Assembly (NCBI GenBank): GCA_964475205.1
Contig: CAYYVQ010000035.1
Span: 1 to 28,631 of the forward strand
Source: CAYSRM01 sp964475205
GTDB lineage: Bacteria > Verrucomicrobiota > Kiritimatiellia > UBA8416 > CAYSRM01
Direction: 5' to 3'
DNA: 28,631 nt
Part shown: in pieces, positions 15,838-24,026 of the stretch
Layout: each line of letters opens with the position of its first letter
Position numbering within the stretch: position 1 is the stretch's first letter
Program-made: the position numbers and the translations under genes
The notes under the pieces: model-generated
Told to the model about the DNA's origin: nothing
The model's database searches: none
What the model saw: the letters and a program-made list of their open reading frames with translations, nothing else

Positions 15838-17019
15838 ATGAATTCAGAACAACGGGGCAGCGGCAAGGTTTTGGTCGTAGATGACGAGCTGGGTCCCAGG
15901 GAGAGCCTCCGGGTTCTGCTGGATCCAGATTACGAGGTATTTATTGCGGACTCGGTTAGCGCAGGGATCGACTTGCTTAAAAAACACCGGCCTCACCTTG
16001 TCATCATGGATATCCGTATGCCGGGGAAAAGCGGAATCGAAGGGTTGCGCGAGGTGCGTCAATTGGATGAGCAGGTTTCAGTGATTATACTGACAGGTTA
16101 TGGCGATCTTAAAACCGCCCAGGAGGCGGTGCGTTTCGGCGCCAACGATTACCTGACAAAACCGTTTGACACTGGTGAAATGCGGGAGACTGTAAACCGT
16201 TATGTAGATAGAACACGGGTTGAGAGAAAGCGCCGCAAAATGCTCTCTGATCTCTGCGAGATGAACGAAAACCTGATGAATGATCTTGCCGACAAGGAGT
16301 GCCTTGCTTCGCTGGGACAGGCATCAGCTGAATTCGCCCATGACCTCAGGAACCCGCTAATGATAGTTAGAGGTTATGTAGAACTGCTGTCCGAAGAGAT
16401 TGACAAAACAAAAAATATGGGCACTGACGATAATGGGACATTGGCAGAATACATTGACGTGATAGAGAGCAACGTTCAACGCTGCTGCGAACTCTCTCAT
16501 ATGTGGCAGAAATTCGGAAATGCATCGATAGACGAACGTTATGATGTTCCTGTTTCCCAGATTATAGACGATCTTGTTGCCGGGGTCAAGCCGCTGGCGT
16601 CGACACAAGGCGTAAAGATAGAATATTGTTTTGACGGCCTGGACCATATGATGGTGCATTGCAGTCCGGCCCAACTGCTGCGCGCTTTATACAATGTTGT
16701 GGCGAATGCGATACAGGTTGTGCGGCCTCCGGATGGAAAGGTTTGTGTAAAGTGTGCGGAGAGCGGCAAGAACGTGCATATCGAGGTTCGCGATAACGGA
16801 CCGGGAATAAGCCCTGAAGTGAAAGACAGGATCTTCAATCCGTACTTTACTACCAAGGAAAAGGGAAAAGGCACGGGTCTGGGCCTGGTTATAGCCAAAA
16901 AGATCACAGAAGAGCATGAAGGGACGATATCGCTGGAAAGCGAACAAGGCAGGGGAACTGTTGTAAATTTCACATTCCCACAGGTCACTCGCAAGGAAGA
17001 AGCCCGGGCAATGTCCTGA
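15838..17019 (+). CDS. Receiver domain-histidine kinase fusion (receiver first)
   Basis: This 393-residue soluble protein has an N-terminal receiver (about 8-125; DD at 15-16, phospho-acceptor D58 in IIMDIRMPG, K108 in LTKPFD), a short coiled linker (about 125-155), a dimerisation domain with H168 in FAHDLRNPL and an ATPase domain (VRDNGPGIS, FNPYFTTK, GKGTGLGL). The receiver-before-kinase order is like that of phosphorelay or quorum kinases whose activity is set by phosphorylation of their own receiver. There is no DNA-binding domain. The start is the ATG at 15838, with GGAG about 10 nt upstream; the frame stays open upstream inside the FadL-like gene, which is a shadow. It probably shares the sigma-54-like promoter and could pass phosphate to, or compete with, the sigma-54 activator; this is inference. 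Confidence 0.92.
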   Translation: MNSEQRGSGKVLVVDDELGPRESLRVLLDPDYEVFIADSVSAGIDLLKKHRPHLVIMDIRMPGKSGIEGLREVRQLDEQVSVIILTGYGDLKTAQEAVRFGANDYLTKPFDTGEMRETVNRYVDRTRVERKRRKMLSDLCEMNENLMNDLADKECLASLGQASAEFAHDLRNPLMIVRGYVELLSEEIDKTKNMGTDDNGTLAEYIDVIESNVQRCCELSHMWQKFGNASIDERYDVPVSQIIDDLVAGVKPLASTQGVKIEYCFDGLDHMMVHCSPAQLLRALYNVVANAIQVVRPPDGKVCVKCAESGKNVHIEVRDNGPGISPEVKDRIFNPYFTTKEKGKGTGLGLVIAKKITEEHEGTISLESEQGRGTVVNFTFPQVTRKEEARAMS

Positions 17020-17170
17020 AATTGAGATATGCGGGTTAAACGATCCGTCTTCTCCAATATAAGCTGGCCATGTACAGCCTTTCTGTTATATTTCCTTCAA
17101 AGCGAGGGTCATTTTCTGATTGATAATAATGCAAGGTTTGCGCCATTTAAAAAAGCAACATGCGTACCTC

Positions 17171-17361
17171 TAACATGGATTATTCGTTGAAGGCGCGAAT
17201 AATCCACTTTCGCCTCCGGCGAAAGCCGTGATCTTCGCGGCAAACGGGGTTTCGCCACTTTGGCGAGGCGCCCAAGCGGCTAGCCTCAAGTTTCCGGCGC
17301 AACACGTTGAGCCAGGGTGATCTATCCATCAACTCGATGAGTTGATGAATAGATCAGGCTA
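17171..17361 (+). repeat. 191-bp variant of the TA-bounded element with divergent interior
   Basis: The left end TAACATGGATTATTCG resembles the terminus TAACCTGGATTATTCA at 25971. The right end is the perfect 17-nt core, TTGATGAATAGATCAGG (17343-17359), closing with CTA. Both ends are bounded by TA as in the 177-bp copies. The interior differs: it is G+C-rich and lacks the ATCCGTG arms. Next to the right end, 17318-17335 repeats the end core in the opposite orientation with one mismatch, making an 18-bp stem with a 3-nt GAT loop (17318-17356). Confidence 0.6.
17318..17356 (+). repeat. 18-bp hairpin made of two facing element ends
   Basis: TGATCTATCCATCAACTC (17318-17335), GAT loop, then GAGTTGATGAATAGATCA (17339-17356): 17 of 18 positions pair. 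It lies 25 nt before the radical SAM start codon. It would form a very stable stem in a transcript reading through, and could block readthrough or affect translation; no T-run follows. Confidence 0.75.
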
Positions 17362-17381
17362 CAACGCGCGGGAGGATAAAG

Positions 17382-18932
17382 ATGGATTCTTTCCTGGTCT
17401 ATAATTTTTCAGGTGAGCTTGACGAAGTATCTCACCTTTTTCCCAATGAACGACTGGCCAAAATCGCTGCTATTGTCAGGGTCGGCGGGAAAGATGTCAC
17501 AGTTCTTGACAGGGCCAATTTCAGCGACATGGCGGACTTTGGAAGCGAATACATGGAAAACCTGGGGCATTTGTCCTTTCATGATTCAAATGAGTTGTAC
17601 CGCGGTCGGGTTGAACAGGAGGCGCGTCTGATTGTCGGTGGAGGGTTCGATTGCGTTTTCATGAACCTGTGGCACGGGTCCGGCTTCAAATTTTCAGTCG
17701 ACCTGATCAACGAGATAAAGAGATTGAGGCCATCCGTGAAAATTTACGGTATTGGCCAGAAAGTTGATTGGTTCAGCGATCATATATTGCGCCTTGGCCA
17801 CGGGGCCTGGGACGGGCTGATTACCGGCCTTGGATATAATGCGGTAGAGAACATTGTCGCCGGAAAAAAGTTTTGGGACAGCCCGAATGTTGTTTTCTCC
17901 AGCGGGGAGGGGGTAGTTTCTAATCCGAGGGAGACAATGAGCGTCGACAGTTACCCGCGCGCTGCATATGATTCAAGCGTCTACCTGAACATAGATCATA
18001 AGCTGCCTGTTTATTCGCTCACCCTTTCCAACCAGGCATGTCCGAACAGGTGTGTTTTCTGTGTCAGGCCGGAAAACTACGGAAGGGAAGTTAAAAAACG
18101 CGAAGTCAATGCGGTTTTGGATGAGCTGAAGGATCTGAGATTCAACCACGGGGTGAAGCACTTCAGAATCGAGGATTCGACTCCGCCGGGAAACGCCCTT
18201 ACAGAACTTGCTGAAAGCATTGTATCATCGGGACTGCAAAAGGACATTTCGCTCAGCGCTTTTTCAAGGGTGGATATGAATAGCGGCGAAAACTTTCGGC
18301 TTCTGAAAGAAGCGGGTTTTGTCTCTTTGTTTTTCGGTCTGGAATCGCTCGATGATGGACACCTGAAGAGAATGAGAAAAGGGTTCACGTTCGAAACGGT
18401 AGGGGAAACGCTTGCGAAAGCCCATTCCGCGGGAATAAAGACGGTTGGCAGTTTTATGTTCCCCTCGCCCGGGGAGACACGCATAACCATGGAAACAACT
18501 CTAGGGCGCATCGCTGAGCTGCGGTCTGTCCTGGATTCCGTGCTCGTGTTGCCTGCAACTGTTCCCCCCAGCACAGAATGGGCGAGAAGCCCCTCGGATT
18601 TCGGTATAAAGCTTGATGCTGATTATATTGAACAATCCATTATATATTCTGTTAAATACGAGGTTCCAATTGAACATTGGAAGCCGTTTCCTTTTACTTA
18701 CGACCTTGAAGGGATCCCGGCGGATAAGGTGACATTTGCCGATATTGCGCGTTTGAATACCGAGTTTACATCCAGGATTCGCAACGAGATCGGAATACCC
18801 CGCATTCCGGACTATTATTTTCTGCTGGCTGATTTTGCGGGGGAAGATCCGGAAAAAACATGGAAGACAATAGTCGGATCCATCATGAAGAGAGACTACG
18901 GGCGGCTCAGGGATTTTTTCGGGAAGATATAA
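17382..18932 (+). CDS. Radical SAM protein of the B12-binding-like class, function unknown
   Basis: This 516-residue protein carries the radical SAM cluster motif CPNRCVFC (C220, C224, C227), with the SAM-binding strand features IEDSTPPG and FFGLESLDDGHLKRMRKG, as in Elp3/MiaB-like domains (Pfam Radical_SAM). Residues 1-190 have the Rossmann-like shape of the cobalamin-binding domain that precedes the core in BchE-type enzymes (IGQKVDW, LITGLGYNAVENIV), but the cobalamin motif DxHxxG is not visible, so B12 binding is doubtful. The C-terminal 150 residues have no motif I know. GGGAGG lies 7 nt before the ATG. The U32-like gene follows after 32 nt, almost certainly cotranscribed. Substrate unknown; no precursor peptide gene was recognised nearby. 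Confidence 0.85.
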   Translation: MDSFLVYNFSGELDEVSHLFPNERLAKIAAIVRVGGKDVTVLDRANFSDMADFGSEYMENLGHLSFHDSNELYRGRVEQEARLIVGGGFDCVFMNLWHGSGFKFSVDLINEIKRLRPSVKIYGIGQKVDWFSDHILRLGHGAWDGLITGLGYNAVENIVAGKKFWDSPNVVFSSGEGVVSNPRETMSVDSYPRAAYDSSVYLNIDHKLPVYSLTLSNQACPNRCVFCVRPENYGREVKKREVNAVLDELKDLRFNHGVKHFRIEDSTPPGNALTELAESIVSSGLQKDISLSAFSRVDMNSGENFRLLKEAGFVSLFFGLESLDDGHLKRMRKGFTFETVGETLAKAHSAGIKTVGSFMFPSPGETRITMETTLGRIAELRSVLDSVLVLPATVPPSTEWARSPSDFGIKLDADYIEQSIIYSVKYEVPIEHWKPFPFTYDLEGIPADKVTFADIARLNTEFTSRIRNEIGIPRIPDYYFLLADFAGEDPEKTWKTIVGSIMKRDYGRLRDFFGKI

Positions 18933-18964
18933 TTGCGTCGGAATGATCAAGGAAGGACAGTAAT

Positions 18965-20071
18965 ATGAAATACTTCTGTATGCCTGCGGACTTTACCAGG
19001 GGCACAATAGACGCGTATGCCCGGCTTAACAGGAAATACGGAGAGTCACAGGTCCTGGAAACCTACGGGAATGTTTCCGTGGCCAATATCATGGCTTCAG
19101 GCAGACCTGTTGCCTCGATCCCGCAGGTGGACTTTGAACAGCTGTCCGATTATGTCGGATATTCCAGAAAGAAGGGCTTCGATTTCTGCTACACGATTAA
19201 CGCGTCCTATATGCAGAATCAGGAATTTACGTCCGACGGCATAAAAAAGATCAAAGGTTTTTTGAATAAACTGGAGCAGGCCGGCGTCAGATGCGTCATT
19301 GTGGCGTTGCCTTCTCTCATGGAATTGATCAGAGAATCGGGATACGATTTTGAGATTAAGGCGTCGGTCATCAGCCAGATTAATACGGCAAACAAGGCAA
19401 TGGCATTCAAGAAGATGGGAGTGGACAGGATCAGCCTGGATGAATCTATAAACCGGGATTTTGACAGCCTTAAGAGGATCAGGGACAGTTTTGGAAATAA
19501 GGTTGAGGTAATTGTAAATTCCGTCTGTCACCAGGACTGCCATTACCGGATGTTTCACTATAACCAGATTTCCGGAGACTCAGTTGATTTTTCAAACGAG
19601 GTAAGTTCCACCTATTACAAAAGCCGCTGCGCCATTCGGCTGTGCGATGATGTGAGCGGGTTTTTAAAAATCACATGGATCAGGCCCGAGGATCTGCGCT
19701 ACTATACGAATATTGACATTGAATATTTCAAGCTTCAAGGGAGGCAAACGGTCCTGCGAGGAGATCCGGCAAGGACAGTTGAATATTATTTTAAAGAGGA
19801 ATACGACGGGGAACTGAAGGACCTGTTATTCATGTTTGCTCCCGCGGATAATTTCAGGCTGAAAATACAGAACAAATCGCTTGACGGTTTTATCAAGCCG
19901 TTTGCCGAAGTTAACGGCTTTTGTGCCAAAGACTGTACGAGTTGCAATTATTGTGAGAATTTCGCGCGCAAAGTGATAGATTACGATGATACCCGTAACT
20001 CTCTAAGGGAAGTGCATGATTACCTTGCTGCTAATGATCCATACAAAAAGATAATCAACGCGAATGGCTAG
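18965..20071 (+). CDS. U32-family-like iron-sulfur protein with extra C-terminal Cys cluster
   Basis: This 368-residue protein resembles the U32 'peptidase' fold group (UbiU, UbiV, RlhA, TrhP), whose characterised members are Fe-S proteins in hydroxylation of ubiquinone precursors or RNA. Seen are the barrel-like repeats VDFEQLSDYV, KASVISQINTANKAMAFKKMGVDRISLDE and the family-type block NSVCHQDCHYRMFH, then RCAIRLC, giving C188, C192, C222 and C227 as likely cluster ligands. A second set near the C-terminus, CAKDCTSCNYC (C320, C324, C327, C330), could bind another cluster and is not part of the U32 core as I know it. AAGGA lies about 11 nt before the ATG. Partner: the radical SAM protein upstream. 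Real peptidase activity is unlikely. Pathway unknown. Confidence 0.75.
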   Translation: MKYFCMPADFTRGTIDAYARLNRKYGESQVLETYGNVSVANIMASGRPVASIPQVDFEQLSDYVGYSRKKGFDFCYTINASYMQNQEFTSDGIKKIKGFLNKLEQAGVRCVIVALPSLMELIRESGYDFEIKASVISQINTANKAMAFKKMGVDRISLDESINRDFDSLKRIRDSFGNKVEVIVNSVCHQDCHYRMFHYNQISGDSVDFSNEVSSTYYKSRCAIRLCDDVSGFLKITWIRPEDLRYYTNIDIEYFKLQGRQTVLRGDPARTVEYYFKEEYDGELKDLLFMFAPADNFRLKIQNKSLDGFIKPFAEVNGFCAKDCTSCNYCENFARKVIDYDDTRNSLREVHDYLAANDPYKKIINANG

Positions 20072-20784
20072 CCCTGCCCTTTACCCATAAGTCTTGCATT
20101 GGCACACCAGCAGACAAGCTCCGGCGGAAGATTTATCCTAGAATCGGCAACCCCTTGCGGCTTGAAATTCGGGAAGCTCGCCCGCACCCTTTGGGTGGGG
20201 GCGCAATAAATTGTAAACTCCTTATTTGTAATAATATACATCGCTTCCCGAATTTCAAGTGCCGTATATAGGTTTATTGAGGGTATTATCCACAATGCAA
20301 CTGCACCCATTTGGTGCAGGGTTCAATGTGCTCATGAAGTTTTCTTTTGATGCTTTTTCCAGCTATTTCAAAACATTAGTGCTATTTAGTGTCCATTAGT
20401 GGTTTTCTACTGCCGGATTCAGGATGAATACAGTATTGTATAGCTTTCACCTGTTGGGTGAAAGAAAGCTTGCTGCGTTTTGAACCACAAGGGGTTGCCG
20501 ATTTTCCTGCATCTGCTGCGTTACAAGGGCTTTGGCATAGTTACTATAGCCAATGCCCTCAAGCCTCCTGTCTGCGTGCGCCATGCCTGCGCCGCGTGCC
20601 TTGGCGCGGCAGGCAAGGCACGCACAGGCAGGTGCAGATACTTGCCTGCGCGAGCGCGCAAGCAGGCATCAAACCTGGCAACTGCCGAATTTAGGTTCAT
20701 GCGCCTTCACCCGGCTATCTGCGCAAAGCCACTGATCTAAAGCAACCTGCACACTCTCATTACGAAGTTGATGAATAGATCAGG
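20072..20784 (+). other. 713-bp non-coding, palindrome-rich region
   Basis: No convincing gene is present; two or three small open frames here follow the repeats. Visible structures are: a 17-bp perfect inverted repeat CTTGAAATTCGGGAAGC (20161-20177 with 20243-20259); a 19-bp long-range inverted repeat with one mismatch (20142-20160 with 20485-20503); three mini-hairpins sharing CACC..GGTG (20185-20197, 20301-20319, 20444-20464); a G+C-rich hairpin GCGTGCCTTG/CAAGGCACGC (20594-20603 with 20614-20623) inside a larger imperfect one; and, at 20733-20787, the block shared with 7101-7158, ending in the dispersed element end. The text CATTAGTGG at 20384-20392 lies in a stretch resembling another common dispersed repeat. 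Looks like accumulated small repeats. Confidence 0.7.
20142..20503 (+). repeat. Nested inverted repeats (19-bp outer, 17-bp inner)
   Basis: The outer arms AATCGGCAACCCCTTGCGG (20142-20160) and 20485-20503 pair in 18 of 19 positions. Directly inside the left outer arm, CTTGAAATTCGGGAAGC (20161-20177) pairs perfectly with 20243-20259. The adjacency of the two left arms suggests one composite unit repeated in opposite orientations, the second copy having diverged beyond the outer arm. Confidence 0.75.
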
Positions 20785-20787
20785 CTA
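20733..20787 (-). repeat. Element end and shared 55-bp block abutting the carB stop
   Basis: On the minus strand this begins TAGCCTGATCTATTCATCAA, the perfect end of the dispersed element. Its TAG is the stop codon of carB (20785-20787). It continues into the block shared with 7101-7158. No matching opposite end was found within the gap. A weak resemblance (TAGCCCTGCCC at the U32 stop, 20069) could be the far end, which would make the whole gap one large element. Confidence 0.6.
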
Positions 20788-23700
20788 ATGGATGTCATCA
20801 TGATATTGCTGCAGGGACTTAACTTCCGGCTCGCCGGATTTTCCTGCGGCAATACCTTTAGCTGCCGCTTTTGCGGCTGCTACAGTTGTTATGTAGGGAA
20901 CCTTGTAGCGGATCGCAGCCTTCCTGATGTAAGAGTCATCTGTCTTGCCTGCTTTGCCTTTCGGAGTGTTTATCACCAGGTTTATTTCGCCGTTCATTAT
21001 GGCATCGGCAATATGAGGCCTTTGTTCACGCAGCTTGAAAGCATGTTCGGCTTTGACTCCGTTTTCTGCAAGAAACTTCTGTGTGCCTTCTGTGGCAAGC
21101 AGCGAATAGCCCATATCGGAGAAGTCTTTTGCCACCGCCAGGATTTCTTTCTTGTCTTTATCGGCAACTGTGATGAGGACGGTTCCCTCGAGCGGCAGAC
21201 GAGCCTGTGCTGCGTCCTGTGCCTTGAAAAAGGCCAGCCCGAAAGAGTCGGCCAATCCAAGGACTTCGCCGGTTGATCTCATTTCAGGTCCCAGCACCGG
21301 GTCCACGCCGGGGTAAAAGTAAAAGGGAAATACTGCTTCCTTTACCCCGTAATGCGGGATCATCTTCTGTTCGAGTTTAAAGTCCGAGAGTTTTTTGCCG
21401 AGCATTAACCTGGTGGCTATGCGGGCCATGGAAAGCCCGCAGACCTTGCTTACCAGCGGAACCGTCCGGCTTGCGCGGGGGTTGGCTTCCAGGATATAAA
21501 CCGTGTCGTCGCATATTGCATATTGGATATTCATCAGCCCGATAACGTTCAGCTCCATTGCGATGCGGCGGGTGTATTCCCGTATAGTCGTGAGGTGTTT
21601 TTCCGGGATGTTTACAGGAGGTATGACACAGGCTGAATCGCCCGAATGCACTCCTGCTTCTTCTATGTGTTCCATTATTGCAGGGACAAATGCATCTTCT
21701 CCGTCAGCTATAGCGTCGGCTTCAGCCTCAATGGCATTCTCCAGGAACTTGTCGATCAGTATCGGCCTTTTGGGTGAAACATCAACAGCAGCCTGAACGT
21801 AGCGTTTCAACATTTCTTCGTCATGAACTACCTGCATTGCTCTTCCGCCAAGCACAAAAGACGGCCGCACCATCAGGGGATAACCGATGCGCGCGGCAAT
21901 TTTTAAAGCGTCTTCCAGGTTGACAGCCATGTCGCTGTCCGGTTGGGGAATGCCGAGTTTTTCTATAACATTTCTGAACCGGTCACGGTCTTCGGCCAGA
22001 TCGATAGTGTCCGGAGTGGTGCCCAGAATGTTGACGCCGGCCGCTTTCAGTTCTCCGGCTATATTAAGCGGAGTCTGGCCGCCGAACTGGCATATTATGC
22101 CTTCTGGTTTTTCTTTTTCATAAATGCTCAGAACATCTTCCACGGTCAGCGGCTCGAAGTAGAGCTTGTTCGATGTGTCGAAATCCGTGGAAACGGTTTC
22201 AGGGTTGCAGTTGACCATTACGGATTCAATTCCTTCGTCGCGCAAGGCAAATGCAGCGTGTACGCAGCAATAGTCAAACTCTATGCCCTGGCCGATACGG
22301 TTAGGCCCGCCGCCCAGGACCATTACCTTCCTGGCGCTTGAAGCGCCTGTCTCGTCCGCGGCATTGTATGTTGAATAATAGTATGCTGCGTTCTCGACAC
22401 CGCTGACAGGAACAGAATGCCATCCTTCAAGCATCCCCAGCCCGGAACGTTTTCTGCGTATCGCTGTTTCGGGGATCTCCAGGATTTCGGAAAGATACCT
22501 GTCTGCAAAGCCGTCTTTCTTTGCTTTGACAAGCAGGTCGCCCGGTATTTCTTTTGCTTTGTGTTTAAGCAGTTCTTCCTCAAGATCGACCAGTTCTTTC
22601 ATCTGTTCTATGAACCAGCGTTTGATGTGTGTGAGTCCGGTCAACTTGTCTATGGCTACACCTTTGCGGAGCGCCTCGTACATGATAAATTGTCTTTCGC
22701 TGGATGATTCTGCCAGCAGCTCCAACAGCTCGTCGGTTGATTTTCTGTTATAGTCACCGGCAAAACCAAGCCCGTGCCTGCCGTCTTCCCTTGACCTGAT
22801 AGACTTCTGAAAAGCTTCCTTGTATGTCTTGCCCAGGCTCATCACTTCTCCGACGGCTTTCATCTGCGTACCGAGTTTGTCTTCGAGACCTTCGAATTTC
22901 TCAAAGGCCCACCTCGGAAACTTGACCACAACATAATCTCCGGACGGCGTGTATTTATCGAGGGAGCCATCTCTCCAGTATGGCAGTTCCTTCAACGTGA
23001 GTCCGCCCGCAAGAAGGGCTGAGACATAAGCAATTGGAAAGCCGGTTGCTTTTGAGGCAAGCGCCGATGAGCGGGATGTTCGCGGATTGATTTCTATGAC
23101 AACAACCCTTCCGGTTTCAGGGTCGTGGGCGAACTGGATGTTGGTGCCGCCGATCACTTCTATTGCTTTTACGATGTCGTAGGAGTATTTTTGAAGCCTT
23201 TCCTGGAGTTTTTCATCGATAGTCAGCATCGGGGCTGTGCAATAGCTGTCGCCGGTATGCACACCCATGGCGTCAACATTTTCAATGAAGCAGACGGTAA
23301 TCATCCGGTTGTCGCTGTCGCGCACGACCTCGAGTTCCAGTTCTTCCCAGCCCAGCACGGATTCCTCGACGAGTATCTGTCCCACGTAACTGGCTGCCAG
23401 TCCGCGTTCGACCATGGTCTCGAATTCCTGTTTATTGTAGACGAAACCTCCGCCCATTCCGCCCATCGTATATGCAGGTCGGATTACGCAGGGCAGGCCG
23501 ATTTCATCCAAAACCTCCCTGGCTTCATCGAGGCTGTTGGCGATAAAGCTTTTTGCCATCTCTATTCCGAGCTTATTCATTGTTTCCTTGAAAGCCTGCC
23601 GGTCTTCGCCTCTCTTGATAGCGTCAATCTGTACGCCTATGACCTTGACGTTGAACTTCTCAAGGATGCCGGCCTGGGCAAGTTGTGAACTGAGATTGAG

Positions 23701-23985
23701 GGCTGACTGGCCACCCAGGTTGGGAAGCAGCGCGTCAGGCTTTTCTTTTTCGATTACCTTGGCAACTTCTTCAATAGTAAGGGCTTCAATATAAGTTATA
23801 TCGGCCATTTCAGGGTCCGTCATGATGGTTGCCGGGTTGGAGTTGACAAGGACTATCTCGTATCCGAGGGAACGCAGAGCCTTGCACGCCTGGGTTCCCG
23901 AGTAATCGAATTCGCAGGCCTGGCCTATAACTATGGGGCCGGAACCGATAATCATGACTTTTTTGATACCCTGGATTCTGGGCAT
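20785..23985 (-). CDS. carB: Carbamoyl-phosphate synthase large subunit
   Basis: CarB, with the glutaminase CarA (not in the window), makes carbamoyl phosphate from bicarbonate, ammonia and two ATP for pyrimidine and arginine synthesis. The 1066 residues are full length. The first ATP-grasp half begins IIGSGPIVIGQACEFDYSGTQ (about residue 12) with VNSNPATIMTDPE; the second half begins LGGGPNRIGQGIEFDY (about 557) with VNCNPETVSTDFDTS. An MGS-like allosteric domain closes the protein (about 940-1060, ITVADKDKKEI, LLATEGTQKFL). The stop TAG is formed by the end of a dispersed repeat, so the last residues (QQYHDDIH) may have been altered by insertion, without loss of a domain. It lies 41 nt downstream of the DUF401 gene on the same strand. 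Confidence 0.98.
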   Translation of the reverse strand: MPRIQGIKKVMIIGSGPIVIGQACEFDYSGTQACKALRSLGYEIVLVNSNPATIMTDPEMADITYIEALTIEEVAKVIEKEKPDALLPNLGGQSALNLSSQLAQAGILEKFNVKVIGVQIDAIKRGEDRQAFKETMNKLGIEMAKSFIANSLDEAREVLDEIGLPCVIRPAYTMGGMGGGFVYNKQEFETMVERGLAASYVGQILVEESVLGWEELELEVVRDSDNRMITVCFIENVDAMGVHTGDSYCTAPMLTIDEKLQERLQKYSYDIVKAIEVIGGTNIQFAHDPETGRVVVIEINPRTSRSSALASKATGFPIAYVSALLAGGLTLKELPYWRDGSLDKYTPSGDYVVVKFPRWAFEKFEGLEDKLGTQMKAVGEVMSLGKTYKEAFQKSIRSREDGRHGLGFAGDYNRKSTDELLELLAESSSERQFIMYEALRKGVAIDKLTGLTHIKRWFIEQMKELVDLEEELLKHKAKEIPGDLLVKAKKDGFADRYLSEILEIPETAIRRKRSGLGMLEGWHSVPVSGVENAAYYYSTYNAADETGASSARKVMVLGGGPNRIGQGIEFDYCCVHAAFALRDEGIESVMVNCNPETVSTDFDTSNKLYFEPLTVEDVLSIYEKEKPEGIICQFGGQTPLNIAGELKAAGVNILGTTPDTIDLAEDRDRFRNVIEKLGIPQPDSDMAVNLEDALKIAARIGYPLMVRPSFVLGGRAMQVVHDEEMLKRYVQAAVDVSPKRPILIDKFLENAIEAEADAIADGEDAFVPAIMEHIEEAGVHSGDSACVIPPVNIPEKHLTTIREYTRRIAMELNVIGLMNIQYAICDDTVYILEANPRASRTVPLVSKVCGLSMARIATRLMLGKKLSDFKLEQKMIPHYGVKEAVFPFYFYPGVDPVLGPEMRSTGEVLGLADSFGLAFFKAQDAAQARLPLEGTVLITVADKDKKEILAVAKDFSDMGYSLLATEGTQKFLAENGVKAEHAFKLREQRPHIADAIMNGEINLVINTPKGKAGKTDDSYIRKAAIRYKVPYITTVAAAKAAAKGIAAGKSGEPEVKSLQQYHDDIH

Positions 23986-24026
23986 AATCTCTTCTCCTTT
24001 GTTTTGATGTCTCTTTTAGTTGCGAT

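Larger units (their letters stand above)
17020..17381 (+). other. Non-coding gap before the radical SAM gene
   Basis: From 17020 to 17170 I see nothing recognisable. From 17171 to 17361 lies a variant of the dispersed TA-bounded element, listed separately. A perfect short hairpin CTTTCGCC-TCC-GGCGAAAG sits at 17207-17225, with a related TTTCGCC..GGCGA motif further on. The radical SAM start follows the element by 20 nt, so a promoter for that gene would have to lie within or before the element. Confidence 0.6.

Noticed and set aside
17382..18932. Radical SAM protein as the anaerobic sulfatase-maturing enzyme
   Set aside because: It has a B12-domain-like N-terminus and lacks the SPASM-type cysteine-rich C-terminus expected for anSME, and it lies 11 kb from the sulfatase.
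20458..20740. Small open frames in the palindromic gap (about 78-86 codons)
   Set aside because: They overlap each other in different frames, lack convincing ribosome sites and translate repeat sequence.
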